From contig CAKPOC010000018.1 in NCBI GenBank assembly GCA_934169535.1, positions 1 through 18,316 of the forward strand: a stretch of DNA of 18,316 nucleotides, read 5' to 3'. Both the position numbers and the translations under genes were made by a program. Shown piece by piece: positions 5,973-14,434 of the stretch. The DNA is from an uncultured Clostridia bacterium (lineage in GTDB: Bacteria; Bacillota; Clostridia; TANB77; CAG-508). How positions within the stretch are numbered: the first letter of the stretch is position 1; the number at the start of each line of letters is the position of its first letter. The notes under the pieces were generated by a model. The model was given only the letters and a program-made list of their open reading frames with translations. It was not told the origin of the DNA and made no database searches.

Positions 5973-7911
5973 TTTTGATGGAGTACCACGTAATGATTAT
6001 TCATCAAGTGAAGAAGTTCCAATTTTACACAGGAAAACAATAAAAGAGCTAATTGCCCCATCTGGAATTGATGCAAGCCATATAGATCACTTGGAGATTG
6101 CATCAAGTGTAAAAAGATATGCAAGGTCATTCTTTGTATCGGCACTTCCAAGAATGTGTACATTCCCTGAAATATTTAGAGATATGTACATGTTCGGAGA
6201 TATAAACACATCAGTTTATATTACACCAATTGCAGAGTCAAGATCACAAAATGAACTTAACAGAACAATAAATGAAATAGAAACAGAAAGAATTGTAGCA
6301 GCAGACAGAGGAAACATAAATAGAGAAGCAAGCTTATCCCAAAAAAGATATGAAGCAGAAGAATTAAGAGATCAAATAGCTGCGGGATATAATAAATTAT
6401 ATGAAGCATCTATAATTTCTACATTATTTGCTTACAGCCTAGAAGATTTAGATAGATTTACAAAAATGCTATCATCTGAAATGGGAAAATCTTTAGTAGG
6501 AATAAAAAGTGCGTGGGGAATGCAGGAAGAAGCATTTAAGTCAAACCTTCCATTTTTAGATAACAAAATAAAAAAGACCCACACATTTGACCGTAGATCA
6601 ATGGCAACAGTATTCCCATTTACAACATCAGAAGTAGGACATTCAACAGGAATACCACTAGGATTTAACAAACAAACAGGAGTGCCAATTTTATTTGATA
6701 ATTTCCACAACTCACTTACAAATTATAACATGGTTATATTTGCTAAGTCTGGTGCAGGAAAATCTGTTACAATGAAAACTTTAATTTCAAGGTCAGCAGT
6801 ACTTATGGGAATTCAAAGTTTAGCACTAGATGCCGAAGGTGAGTATAGCATAGTTGCAGAAAGCTTAGGTGGAATAAACGTAGTAATTAGTCCTAATTCT
6901 CAAACAATAATAAATGTTTTTGATATAGAAACAGAAACTGTAAGAGATGAAATAACAGGAAGAGACAAAGTAGTGCTTAACGTAGAGAACAAAGTAGAAG
7001 ACGTAACTCAGGCTATTTTAACAATGGCAAGAGGAAGTACAAGAAGCACTGAAGTAAACGAAGTAACAAAGCAAATAATTGCAGAAAATGTTGCACAAGA
7101 ATATGCAGCACTAGGAATTACAAGCGACCCTTCTAGCTTATATGAAGCAGGTCAAAACTACAGTGGCGAAATACTAGGACGAGCTAAGAAAAAAATGCCA
7201 ACAATAGGGTCTTGGTATAAAAGACTAGAAAAAAATGCACAAGAAAATACAAACCCTGATTATAGATCACATTATAGCTACTTATTAAAAGTTATGAAAC
7301 AATACATCAGGGAATATGATGGACAAATGGCATACTTTGATGGTCAATCAACATTTGATTTATTAGATGGAACACTATTTATAAATCTAGATATTTCACA
7401 ACTAGAAGAAAGATTTGCAAGACCACTTGCACAACAAATTTTACTTTCTTGGATCTGGGAGAAATACGTAAAAAAGAACAGTGAAGATAGAAGAAAAGCT
7501 GCTAAAAAGAGGGTGCTTGTAGATGAGGCATGGATGCTTTTACCATACCCAGAGGCAGTAGATTTCTTAAACACAATGGCAAGACGTGCCAGAAAAAGAA
7601 ATGTATCATTAGCAATAATTTCTCAAAGATTCCAGGATTTCTATGAAAAACCAGAAGTACAAGCAGTTTTAACATCTTCTGATACAAAACTACTTTTAGC
7701 ACAAGATAAATCTGAAATTGAATACTTAAAAGAAGTATTCAAATTAAGCGAAGGAGAAGCAAACTTCTTAGTAACATGTAGCAGAGGAGAAGGATTACTA
7801 AAAGTTGGTCCAGACACAGCAATTTTGCAAATAACTCCTACAACAAAAGAATTTGAGTTTGTTGAAACAAATTTAAACAAAATGCTAGAGAAAACTCAAA
7901 ATGACAGATAA
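5947..7911 (+). CDS. VirB4-type T4SS ATPase
   Basis: A 654-residue cytoplasmic ATPase, the energy source of type IV secretion channels. ATG 5947 follows AAGGAGA (5931-5937) at a 9-nt spacing. The N-terminal part (about residues 48-240) has the TrsE/VirB4 pattern YARSFFVSALPRM and FGDINTSVYITPI, then a helical stretch with NRTINEIETER. The motor domain has Walker A AKSGAGKS (266-273), Walker B RVLVDEAW (522-529) and a downstream IISQRFQ segment around residue 560, all typical of VirB4. The length is normal for Gram-positive VirB4, so it appears intact. It lies in the order PrgI, TraC-like, VirB4, VirB6-like, with overlaps or short gaps. No VirD4-type coupling ATPase accompanies it in this window. 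Confidence 0.92.
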   Translation: MARKNKINDFDGVPRNDYSSSEEVPILHRKTIKELIAPSGIDASHIDHLEIASSVKRYARSFFVSALPRMCTFPEIFRDMYMFGDINTSVYITPIAESRSQNELNRTINEIETERIVAADRGNINREASLSQKRYEAEELRDQIAAGYNKLYEASIISTLFAYSLEDLDRFTKMLSSEMGKSLVGIKSAWGMQEEAFKSNLPFLDNKIKKTHTFDRRSMATVFPFTTSEVGHSTGIPLGFNKQTGVPILFDNFHNSLTNYNMVIFAKSGAGKSVTMKTLISRSAVLMGIQSLALDAEGEYSIVAESLGGINVVISPNSQTIINVFDIETETVRDEITGRDKVVLNVENKVEDVTQAILTMARGSTRSTEVNEVTKQIIAENVAQEYAALGITSDPSSLYEAGQNYSGEILGRAKKKMPTIGSWYKRLEKNAQENTNPDYRSHYSYLLKVMKQYIREYDGQMAYFDGQSTFDLLDGTLFINLDISQLEERFARPLAQQILLSWIWEKYVKKNSEDRRKAAKKRVLVDEAWMLLPYPEAVDFLNTMARRARKRNVSLAIISQRFQDFYEKPEVQAVLTSSDTKLLLAQDKSEIEYLKEVFKLSEGEANFLVTCSRGEGLLKVGPDTAILQITPTTKEFEFVETNLNKMLEKTQNDR

Positions 7912-7926
7912 ATAAAGGAGGATAAT

Positions 7927-10722
7927 ATGAAAAAAATAAATCTAGCACAGAAGATGACAATAATATTAGCAACAGTTTTAATATTATTCAACTTTATAGG
8001 CGTGGCACCAGTAAATGCAGTGCGTGTTTCTGCAACTGATGATGTTGGAGGAGGAAATTCCGAAATCAGCACAGAAGACTATAATAACCTTACTGAAGAC
8101 CAACAATTTGAATATAGACTACGTAAATTAGGCTATAAAGAAAGTGATATACCAATATTAAAATATTGGTATGACCAAAAAACACCAGGAGTAAATAACA
8201 ACCCAGCTGTTGTTGCAAATAAGGATGAAAACGGAGATATTACACTAATAAAATTTAATCTTACTGAAGAACAAAAGGGGGTTTTAAGCGAAGAACTTGT
8301 AAATGACACACTTAAACTTAATAATAAAAGTAGTAGCAGCAGTAGTAGTAGCAGTAGTGACGAAAATGCCCTTTATGATCCAGAAGCAAAAGACGAGGGT
8401 TTTGATATAGGAGGACTACTTTTAAATCCAATAAAAGGTTTACTTACAACTTTAATGGATGGAATATATAAAGTAATACAAACAACATTAATAGGAACTA
8501 AAGCAACTGATTTGTTATGGGGGAATGACCATATATATGTGTCAAAAAATACGGCAGCGACTGATGGAGACGATGACACTTATTTTGTTGTAAAAAATGG
8601 TGATCTTCCAAATGAAGATAGTGCAGTTCATATTCAGTATGATCAAATTAACGAAATACCAACAATGGTTGTAACCCCATCTGCAATATTTGAAGGAAAA
8701 ATTGCAGCATTAAATGGAAACTTTTTTAATGTAAGTGATGTAGAAAACCAATATGGAGGAGAAGAAAGATCAACAGCAGTAGCACTAAGAGAAACAATAG
8801 GTGGCTGGTATATTGTTCTTAGAAATATTGCAATAGTGGGGCTTTTATCAGTACTTGTTTACATAGGAATAAGAATTGTAATTTCTTCAAGTACAAGTGA
8901 TAAAGCAAAATACAAACAATTTTTTATGGACTGGGTAATTGCACTATGTTTAATATTCTTTATGCACTATATAATGTCATTTATGATGACTTTAACTGAT
9001 GCCATTACAGATATGCTAGGAAGTGCAAGCTCTGGAAACGCGGCAGGAGAAGTACTTGTAGGCTTTGGTGAAGGAAACAAATATAATGGCAAATATATGT
9101 ACACAACATTTGCAGGAGTTGCAAGAATGAGGGTACAGTATGATGATGTAATGACAGGACTTGGATATTTAGTTTTATATACAGCTTTTGTATTATATAC
9201 AGCATATTTTGCGGTTATATATATAAAAAGAATTTTATATCTAGCATTCTTTACAATGATAGCGCCAGTAGTTGCACTAACATACCCATTAGATAAAGTG
9301 AGAGATGGAAAGGCTCAAGCCTTCAATTTCTGGTTTAAAGAATACACGTTCTACTCATTGTTACAACCACTACATTTATTGCTTTACTTAGTTCTTGTAC
9401 AATCAGCAATTCAGCTTGCTTCAAAGAATATGATATATTCAGTTGTAGCTATGGCATTTATAGTGCCTGCTGAAAAGATTGTTAAATCAATGTTTGGAAT
9501 TAAGAGTCAGACAGAAGGCGGAATTGGCGGATTTGTTGGAGCTTCAGTTGCGGCACATGCGTTTGAAAGATTTATGCACAAACCACCAAAAGGCGCAAAA
9601 GGTGCGCCAGGAGAAGGCGGAGCAGATAAAAAACCTAAGATTCGATCTAACCCAGATGCTATCAAGGAAATGGATGCGTTTGATGTACCAGACGCAAAGA
9701 AAGCTCCTACTCCAGGATTAAATGCGGGTGCAGGACCTCAAAACAAACCTGGTGCTGAAGATAATAATGGAAAAACTGATAAAGATCAAAATAATATTGA
9801 CTATGACAATGCTATAGATGCTGAATATACAGGACGAAATGGAGAAACTCAAACAAAAGATTTAGCAACAGGCAATTTTGGAGAACAAAACGGTCAAGGA
9901 AATGCACAAGAAAACAATAATCAAGCTAGTGCATTTGGTAGAGCTAAAAATACATTTAATGAAACTAAGAGAAAAATTGCAGGCACAAACTTGGGAAAAT
10001 GGGCTGGAAGAAAATGGACAGCCGCAGGCGGAACTAGCGGAATTGCTAAAAAAGCACTTAAAGCGTATGGAACAGCAGCAGGAGCAATTGGCCTTGGAGC
10101 AATTGGCCTTGGAGCAGGTATTGTTGGTGGTGACATGAGCGATACATGGAAAGGACTAGCAGCCGGAACAAGCGTTGGAGCATATTTAGGTGGAAATCTA
10201 GGAAAACGTGCAGGAGATGCTGTAAGTAATGCAGCTCAAGGAAGGTCTAAAGTAAAGAACTTTGCAAATGAAATGAAATATGGATATGAAGCAAGTCAAA
10301 AAATGCAAGAGCAAAGTGCTTATGCAAATGATAGTGCTAACATTCAAAGAATTATGGCAGATCATGAAGACTTTGATAGAAAAGCCGCAAAAGACTATGC
10401 TAAACAAGAGTACGAAATGATGTATAATTCTAAAACTAAGGATGTAGATTTAGCAGATAAAGCAATAGACTTAAAAGATTACTACATGAAAAATGGCTTA
10501 GATGAGCAACATGCAAACAAAAAGGCAACAGCGATATTAAATGCTACTAAATATTATGGAAGAGATACATTTACAAGTGATAAAAAACTTAAAGAGGCTA
10601 AAAATTCTATGATAGAAAGAGTAAAATCACAAAAGAATATGACAGATGAACAAGCAAGAAAAGCTGTAGATTCACACTTTAAAGATATAGCAAGACTTCA
10701 TGGCGTAGAAAAAATGAAATAA
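7927..10722 (+). CDS. VirB6/TrbL-like polytopic membrane protein with large soluble ends
   Basis: A 931-residue protein from ATG 7927 behind AAAGGAGGAT (7914-7923), 15 bp after virB4. It starts with a signal-peptide-like segment (residues 1-31, ending APVNA). An acidic region of about 260 residues with a 10-serine tract (135-144) would then lie outside the cell. About six hydrophobic helices follow (near 297-320, 334-358, 411-434, 437-455, 478-497 and 501-516). The sequence PAEKIVKSMFGI (514-525) closes the membrane part, a feature of Gram-positive VirB6-like proteins. The remaining 400 or so residues are soluble, with a Pro/Gly/Asn-rich linker, a glycine-rich hydrophobic patch (about 710-765) and a long charged helical C-terminus. 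Its position and topology support a VirB6-type channel core. The two large soluble parts are unusual and not assigned. Confidence 0.72.
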   Translation: MKKINLAQKMTIILATVLILFNFIGVAPVNAVRVSATDDVGGGNSEISTEDYNNLTEDQQFEYRLRKLGYKESDIPILKYWYDQKTPGVNNNPAVVANKDENGDITLIKFNLTEEQKGVLSEELVNDTLKLNNKSSSSSSSSSSDENALYDPEAKDEGFDIGGLLLNPIKGLLTTLMDGIYKVIQTTLIGTKATDLLWGNDHIYVSKNTAATDGDDDTYFVVKNGDLPNEDSAVHIQYDQINEIPTMVVTPSAIFEGKIAALNGNFFNVSDVENQYGGEERSTAVALRETIGGWYIVLRNIAIVGLLSVLVYIGIRIVISSSTSDKAKYKQFFMDWVIALCLIFFMHYIMSFMMTLTDAITDMLGSASSGNAAGEVLVGFGEGNKYNGKYMYTTFAGVARMRVQYDDVMTGLGYLVLYTAFVLYTAYFAVIYIKRILYLAFFTMIAPVVALTYPLDKVRDGKAQAFNFWFKEYTFYSLLQPLHLLLYLVLVQSAIQLASKNMIYSVVAMAFIVPAEKIVKSMFGIKSQTEGGIGGFVGASVAAHAFERFMHKPPKGAKGAPGEGGADKKPKIRSNPDAIKEMDAFDVPDAKKAPTPGLNAGAGPQNKPGAEDNNGKTDKDQNNIDYDNAIDAEYTGRNGETQTKDLATGNFGEQNGQGNAQENNNQASAFGRAKNTFNETKRKIAGTNLGKWAGRKWTAAGGTSGIAKKALKAYGTAAGAIGLGAIGLGAGIVGGDMSDTWKGLAAGTSVGAYLGGNLGKRAGDAVSNAAQGRSKVKNFANEMKYGYEASQKMQEQSAYANDSANIQRIMADHEDFDRKAAKDYAKQEYEMMYNSKTKDVDLADKAIDLKDYYMKNGLDEQHANKKATAILNATKYYGRDTFTSDKKLKEAKNSMIERVKSQKNMTDEQARKAVDSHFKDIARLHGVEKMK
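8329..8358 (+). repeat. AGT/AGC trinucleotide repeat encoding ten serines
   Basis: Ten consecutive serine codons (AGT or AGC only) occur at residues 135-144 of the VirB6-like protein. Because the unit is three bases, slippage would change linker length, not reading frame. Confidence 0.9.
10081..10116 (+). repeat. 15-bp tandem repeat in the glycine-rich segment
   Basis: GGAGCAATTGGCCTT occurs twice in tandem (10081-10095 and 10096-10110), followed by a third partial unit GGAGCA. It encodes GAIGLGAIGLGA in the VirB6-like protein, a glycine-zipper-like hydrophobic stretch. The identical DNA copies suggest a recent duplication. Confidence 0.9.
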
Positions 10723-10726
10723 AATT

Positions 10727-10766
10727 AAATCTTTAACTATTTTCTGAAGTAGTTAAAGATTTTTTT
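10727..10766 (+). terminator. intrinsic terminator after the VirB6-like gene
   Basis: A perfect 13-bp stem pairs AAATCTTTAACTA (10727-10739) with TAGTTAAAGATTT (10750-10762), around a 10-nt loop and running into seven T (10760-10766). It begins 5 bp after the stop codon. A TATAAT at 10784-10789 beyond it may be the -10 of the next transcription unit, but no good -35 is visible. Confidence 0.85.
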
Positions 10767-10840
10767 ATGCTAAAATAGTAGAATATAATGCCAAAATATG
10801 ATATTATATAAAGTAGGATATGATAGAAAGGGAGTATTTT

Positions 10841-11797
10841 ATGTACAAATTAATATCATTATGGAACCAAAATAGAAAAACATTTGCATTTGTTATAGCA
10901 ATAATAGTAGCAATAATAATTTTAATACAAGTTTTAAACCAAATGGCAAAAAATGATTTAAAAAAGTCAAATGAAAACCAAAATAGTTATGCAAAAGAAG
11001 ACTCTACAATAATAGAAAAATCGGCAAATACAGCTCAAACAGACAGTATTGTAAGTGGTACAAAAATCACTGAAAATGAAGCTGACGAAAATCAAGCGAT
11101 AATAAAGAGTTTTGTAGAATATTGTAATAATGGAAAAGTAGAAGAAGCATATAATCTAATAAGTGATGAATGTAAACAAAATGTACTAAATACAGTAAGT
11201 GATTTTAAATCAAAATATATAGATGTTGTTTTTACAAGTAAAAAAGATTACAATTTACAAAATTGGTACAAATCTGAATTGGGTGTAACATATAAAATTA
11301 CATATCTAAATGGTAGTTTAATTTCAACAGGTAAGGTAGAAAGCAATATTGAAGATTATATAACAGTAAATAAAGGAAAATTAAATATTTACAGATACAT
11401 AGGAAATGTACAGGAAAACAAACAGTCATCTAGTGACGTAATAAATGTACAAGTTATAGATAGAAAAATTTATGATGAATATGAACTATACAATTTAAAA
11501 GTGCAAAATTTAAGTAAAAATACCATAATGATTAATAGACATGCTGACAATGGCGGAATTTACGTATCATATAATAATGACCTTAATTGTTCTGCTTTAA
11601 TTAGTAATACATATTCAGGAAATTTAGAATTAGAAAAAAATCAAACAAAATACATAAGTATAAAAATTAATAAAATGTACAATGGAAATTACAAGGCAAA
11701 AAAATTAATTTTTAAAGACATTATAAATAATAAGCAAGAATTCGACAAAAATAGTCAAAATTATACAGACATATCTACACTAGAAATAGAACTATAA
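10841..11797 (+). CDS. membrane-anchored NTF2/VirB8-like protein
   Basis: A 318-residue protein. ATG 10841 is chosen because AAAGGGAG (10828-10834) lies 6 nt upstream; an earlier in-frame ATG at 10820 lacks a site. A short cytoplasmic N-terminus, one membrane helix (about residues 14-34) and an Asn/Ser/Glu-rich linker lead to an extracellular domain at about 84-190. This contains KSFVEYCNNGKVEEAYNLI and VSDFKSKYI, a pattern of NTF2-like cone folds. A beta-rich C-terminal part (about 195-318) follows. The AYNL...F...Y segment recurs twice in the product of 14435-15688. Gram-positive VirB8 counterparts such as TcpC are single-pass proteins with NTF2-like domains. Topology and context therefore suggest a VirB8-like scaffold, but this is inference. 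The next gene starts 12 bp downstream. Confidence 0.55.
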   Translation: MYKLISLWNQNRKTFAFVIAIIVAIIILIQVLNQMAKNDLKKSNENQNSYAKEDSTIIEKSANTAQTDSIVSGTKITENEADENQAIIKSFVEYCNNGKVEEAYNLISDECKQNVLNTVSDFKSKYIDVVFTSKKDYNLQNWYKSELGVTYKITYLNGSLISTGKVESNIEDYITVNKGKLNIYRYIGNVQENKQSSSDVINVQVIDRKIYDEYELYNLKVQNLSKNTIMINRHADNGGIYVSYNNDLNCSALISNTYSGNLELEKNQTKYISIKINKMYNGNYKAKKLIFKDIINNKQEFDKNSQNYTDISTLEIEL

Positions 11798-11809
11798 AGG
11801 GGGAAAACA

Positions 11810-14416
11810 ATGGACGAAGAAAACAAAAAAAATAAAAAATCTCCCACTCAAAAAGCAATAAAGAAACTAATAAAAAAAGTTTTAATTTCGGCGTGCATAG
11901 TTATTTTATTAGCGGCATCTGCGCTAGCTATTATAGATGGAGTAATAAGCTCGATTAAAAAGATTGTAGGAGATGTAATAAATGCGATAGTAACTCCTAT
12001 AAACGCAGAGGAAGCTCAAGATTTAAGCGACGGAATAAATATTACAGATGAAACTGCAAATTCAATAAAAGAGCAAATAAACAGTTTGGGATTTTCTTTA
12101 GATGATTTATATTTAAGCGGAAATGTTTTGGGACTTGATGAAAATTCTGAAGAATACAAAAAAGAAGTTAATAAATATTTAAAAGAATTTTTACTTGCAG
12201 AGGTTTGTTCACAATATCCAGACTTTGGTATACAAGAAGATGACACTCACTATAATGGAATTATAAAAGTAAAAAGGGCAAATTCTGATAGTCAAGTAGA
12301 AAATGCAACAAGCATGAAATATGTAAGAAAAGATATATTTGATGCAATGGTGGAAGTAGCAAATGGCGCAAATAAATCAGTAGAAGGATATGAAAGCCAA
12401 AATCAAGTAAAAAATGATATTAGAAATGTATTTACAATAGACAATGTTGGAAATTTATATTTTGCAAATGATACAACAATAACAAATTCGGGAGCTGAAA
12501 CAGGTTCTGAATATACAGTAACAACACAATCTGTAAATTACAAAGACACAGTAGAAAAATATGCAATGCCAATAGCTGCAACACTAAGCTTATGCGAAAT
12601 AACGCAAAATCCACAATATGTGTACGAATTTATAGAAAAATTTGTGCGTGGAGGACATATTGATATAACAATACTTGATTCAAAATATGTAGACACATAC
12701 GAAACCTGGTATGAATATACAATAGAGGGAGAAACAAAAAAATACACACGAGAAGAAAAAACAATTAATGGCCAAAATACTGAAACTACTCAAAAAGTTT
12801 ATGGAGAGTGGAAAGAATCAAAAGAAGAGCCAACAGTTACACAAATAAAAAAGGATAAGGAAAACTATAAAAAGAGAGTTACAACTAAAATAGAGGGAAC
12901 TGCTCAAGTAACAGATGTAGATACTTGGATGACAAAAGTTAATATAGCTTATGAAAATAAACAAGATGATGTAAATTATCCTCTTGGGGAGAATGGAACT
13001 AAAACAGAGATTGACTTAAAAGAAACCATGCCAGACGCAATTCCTAATAACACAATAGAAATTAAAGATGATAAAACAAAAGTTGAAACAAAATATACAG
13101 TAAAAGAAGCTTATTCTGTAGAAAACGAAAGTGTAAACCATAATTCGTGGGAAAGAACAAGCAACGAAGTTGATGATGTACAAATAGAAGAAAAGGCAAA
13201 GAACATAATAGCACAATGGAACGAAAAATTTACTATACCAAATAATCCAGGAAACGATAAAAAAAGAAGCCCAGGAACAATGATAAAAGAAAATGCAGAG
13301 ATGTTCATATTTTTACTAGACAAAGACGAGAGCACTCAAAAACAAAGTGAAATATTTCAATATTTAATTTACTTATATACAAATGGAAAATATGGAAAAG
13401 CAGAGCTAGACACAAGTATATATGAAAATAATGATTTAAAAGTTCATTCTTCATCAGATATAATGGTAGACATTAGAAAGTCTGATTCAAAACTCGTATT
13501 ATCAAAAGAAAAAATAAGGACGGCTGTAACAGAGGTATATTCTGGGGACATACAAAAAAATTTAACAGACAATGTGGATGCGTTTTATAAAATGCAGAGC
13601 AAGTATAAAGTAAATGCTATTTTTGCCGTTGCAATGACAATTGCAGAGTCAAGCGGTGGAACAAACTGGGGAGCAATAGACCCATCTACACATAACTGGA
13701 TGAGTATAACAGGGTCATATAAAGGACAAACACAGAAATCATCAAATGGTTATACTTGGAGAGTATATCCAAGCTTTGCAGTTGCTGTTGATGACTTTGG
13801 AGATTTAATTGCAAATGGTTCACCATACTTTGCAGGTGGAAATTATACAGTAAGAAGTATAATGAAAAGCTACAACCCAGGCGGTGCAGATACAGAGGCA
13901 AATACAATAATAAAAATAATGGTACAATTATATAAAGCAGTAGGAGTAGATGTTTCAATTTTTTCAAGTGGAGGAACCTCTATAGAGGGAGCTTTAGATG
14001 GACCGAACTGGTCAAATTTAGATGCTTGGACACAGAAAAACCCATATGCACCAAACTGGATAGGACAATGTACATGGTTTGCATGGGGAAGATTCTACGA
14101 AATATATGGATATGATCCAGGATTTAGAGGAAATGGTTATGAGTGTGCAAAGCAATTAGTTGCAGCGCATGGCGACAAGTTTGAATTATCAAGTACACCA
14201 GCAGCAGGAGCTATAATTTCAACAATAGGAAGCGGAAGAAACCACGTAGCTATAGTTGTTGGAATTGACGGAGATAAATTAATAGTAGATAGTGGTAACT
14301 TAGATGGAAGAAATAACACTTTTGCAGATGCACAATCAGACTGGAGAAGGATTACATGGACATTGGAAGAAATGTGTGCAAGTTGGGGACCTGTAGAATT
14401 TGCAGTTCCAAAATAA
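11810..14416 (+). CDS. membrane-anchored double peptidoglycan hydrolase (VirB1-like; glucosaminidase-like + CHAP)
   Basis: An 868-residue protein from ATG 11810 behind AAAGGGGG (11796-11803). A Lys-rich cytoplasmic N-terminus and one membrane helix (about residues 26-46) are followed by some 500 residues of Glu/Lys/Thr-rich extracellular sequence with no recognised domain. Next comes a lysozyme/glucosaminidase-like domain (about 575-715). It contains VNAIFAVAMTIAESSGGTNW, with Glu613 as the likely catalytic acid, then NWMSITGS and a YPSFAVAVDDFGDLI segment typical of GH73-like enzymes. The C-terminal CHAP domain (about 740-868) has catalytic Cys754 in QCTWFAW and His812 in NHVAIVV. Conjugative systems use similar two-headed enzymes to open the wall, for example CwlT of ICEBs1. 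Here the domain families differ and the stalk is much longer. It likely opens or remodels peptidoglycan at the secretion channel. Confidence 0.85.
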   Translation: MDEENKKNKKSPTQKAIKKLIKKVLISACIVILLAASALAIIDGVISSIKKIVGDVINAIVTPINAEEAQDLSDGINITDETANSIKEQINSLGFSLDDLYLSGNVLGLDENSEEYKKEVNKYLKEFLLAEVCSQYPDFGIQEDDTHYNGIIKVKRANSDSQVENATSMKYVRKDIFDAMVEVANGANKSVEGYESQNQVKNDIRNVFTIDNVGNLYFANDTTITNSGAETGSEYTVTTQSVNYKDTVEKYAMPIAATLSLCEITQNPQYVYEFIEKFVRGGHIDITILDSKYVDTYETWYEYTIEGETKKYTREEKTINGQNTETTQKVYGEWKESKEEPTVTQIKKDKENYKKRVTTKIEGTAQVTDVDTWMTKVNIAYENKQDDVNYPLGENGTKTEIDLKETMPDAIPNNTIEIKDDKTKVETKYTVKEAYSVENESVNHNSWERTSNEVDDVQIEEKAKNIIAQWNEKFTIPNNPGNDKKRSPGTMIKENAEMFIFLLDKDESTQKQSEIFQYLIYLYTNGKYGKAELDTSIYENNDLKVHSSSDIMVDIRKSDSKLVLSKEKIRTAVTEVYSGDIQKNLTDNVDAFYKMQSKYKVNAIFAVAMTIAESSGGTNWGAIDPSTHNWMSITGSYKGQTQKSSNGYTWRVYPSFAVAVDDFGDLIANGSPYFAGGNYTVRSIMKSYNPGGADTEANTIIKIMVQLYKAVGVDVSIFSSGGTSIEGALDGPNWSNLDAWTQKNPYAPNWIGQCTWFAWGRFYEIYGYDPGFRGNGYECAKQLVAAHGDKFELSSTPAAGAIISTIGSGRNHVAIVVGIDGDKLIVDSGNLDGRNNTFADAQSDWRRITWTLEEMCASWGPVEFAVPK

Positions 14417-14434
14417 TAAAAAAGGAAGTTTAAT

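Noticed and set aside
5687..6163. Long minus-strand open frame across the TraC-like/VirB4 junction, and similar minus-strand frames elsewhere
   Set aside because: They are antisense to strongly supported genes, lack ribosome binding sites, and encode low-complexity Ser/Phe/Leu-rich products typical of antisense frames in AT-rich DNA.
8329..8358. Phase-variable on/off switch through the serine repeat
   Set aside because: The repeat unit is 3 bp, so slippage keeps the reading frame; only linker length would vary.
9479..10138. Plus-strand alternative frames at 9479-9721 and 9878-10138
   Set aside because: They lie wholly inside the VirB6-like gene in another frame and give Gln/Leu/Glu-rich products without ribosome binding sites or recognisable motifs.
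11741..11747. TTCGACA, a Spo0A-box core on the minus strand, about 60 bp before the hydrolase gene
   Set aside because: It lies within the coding region of the NTF2-like protein. Short TGNCGAA cores occur by chance at several coding positions (for example 5734, 8357 and 11081).
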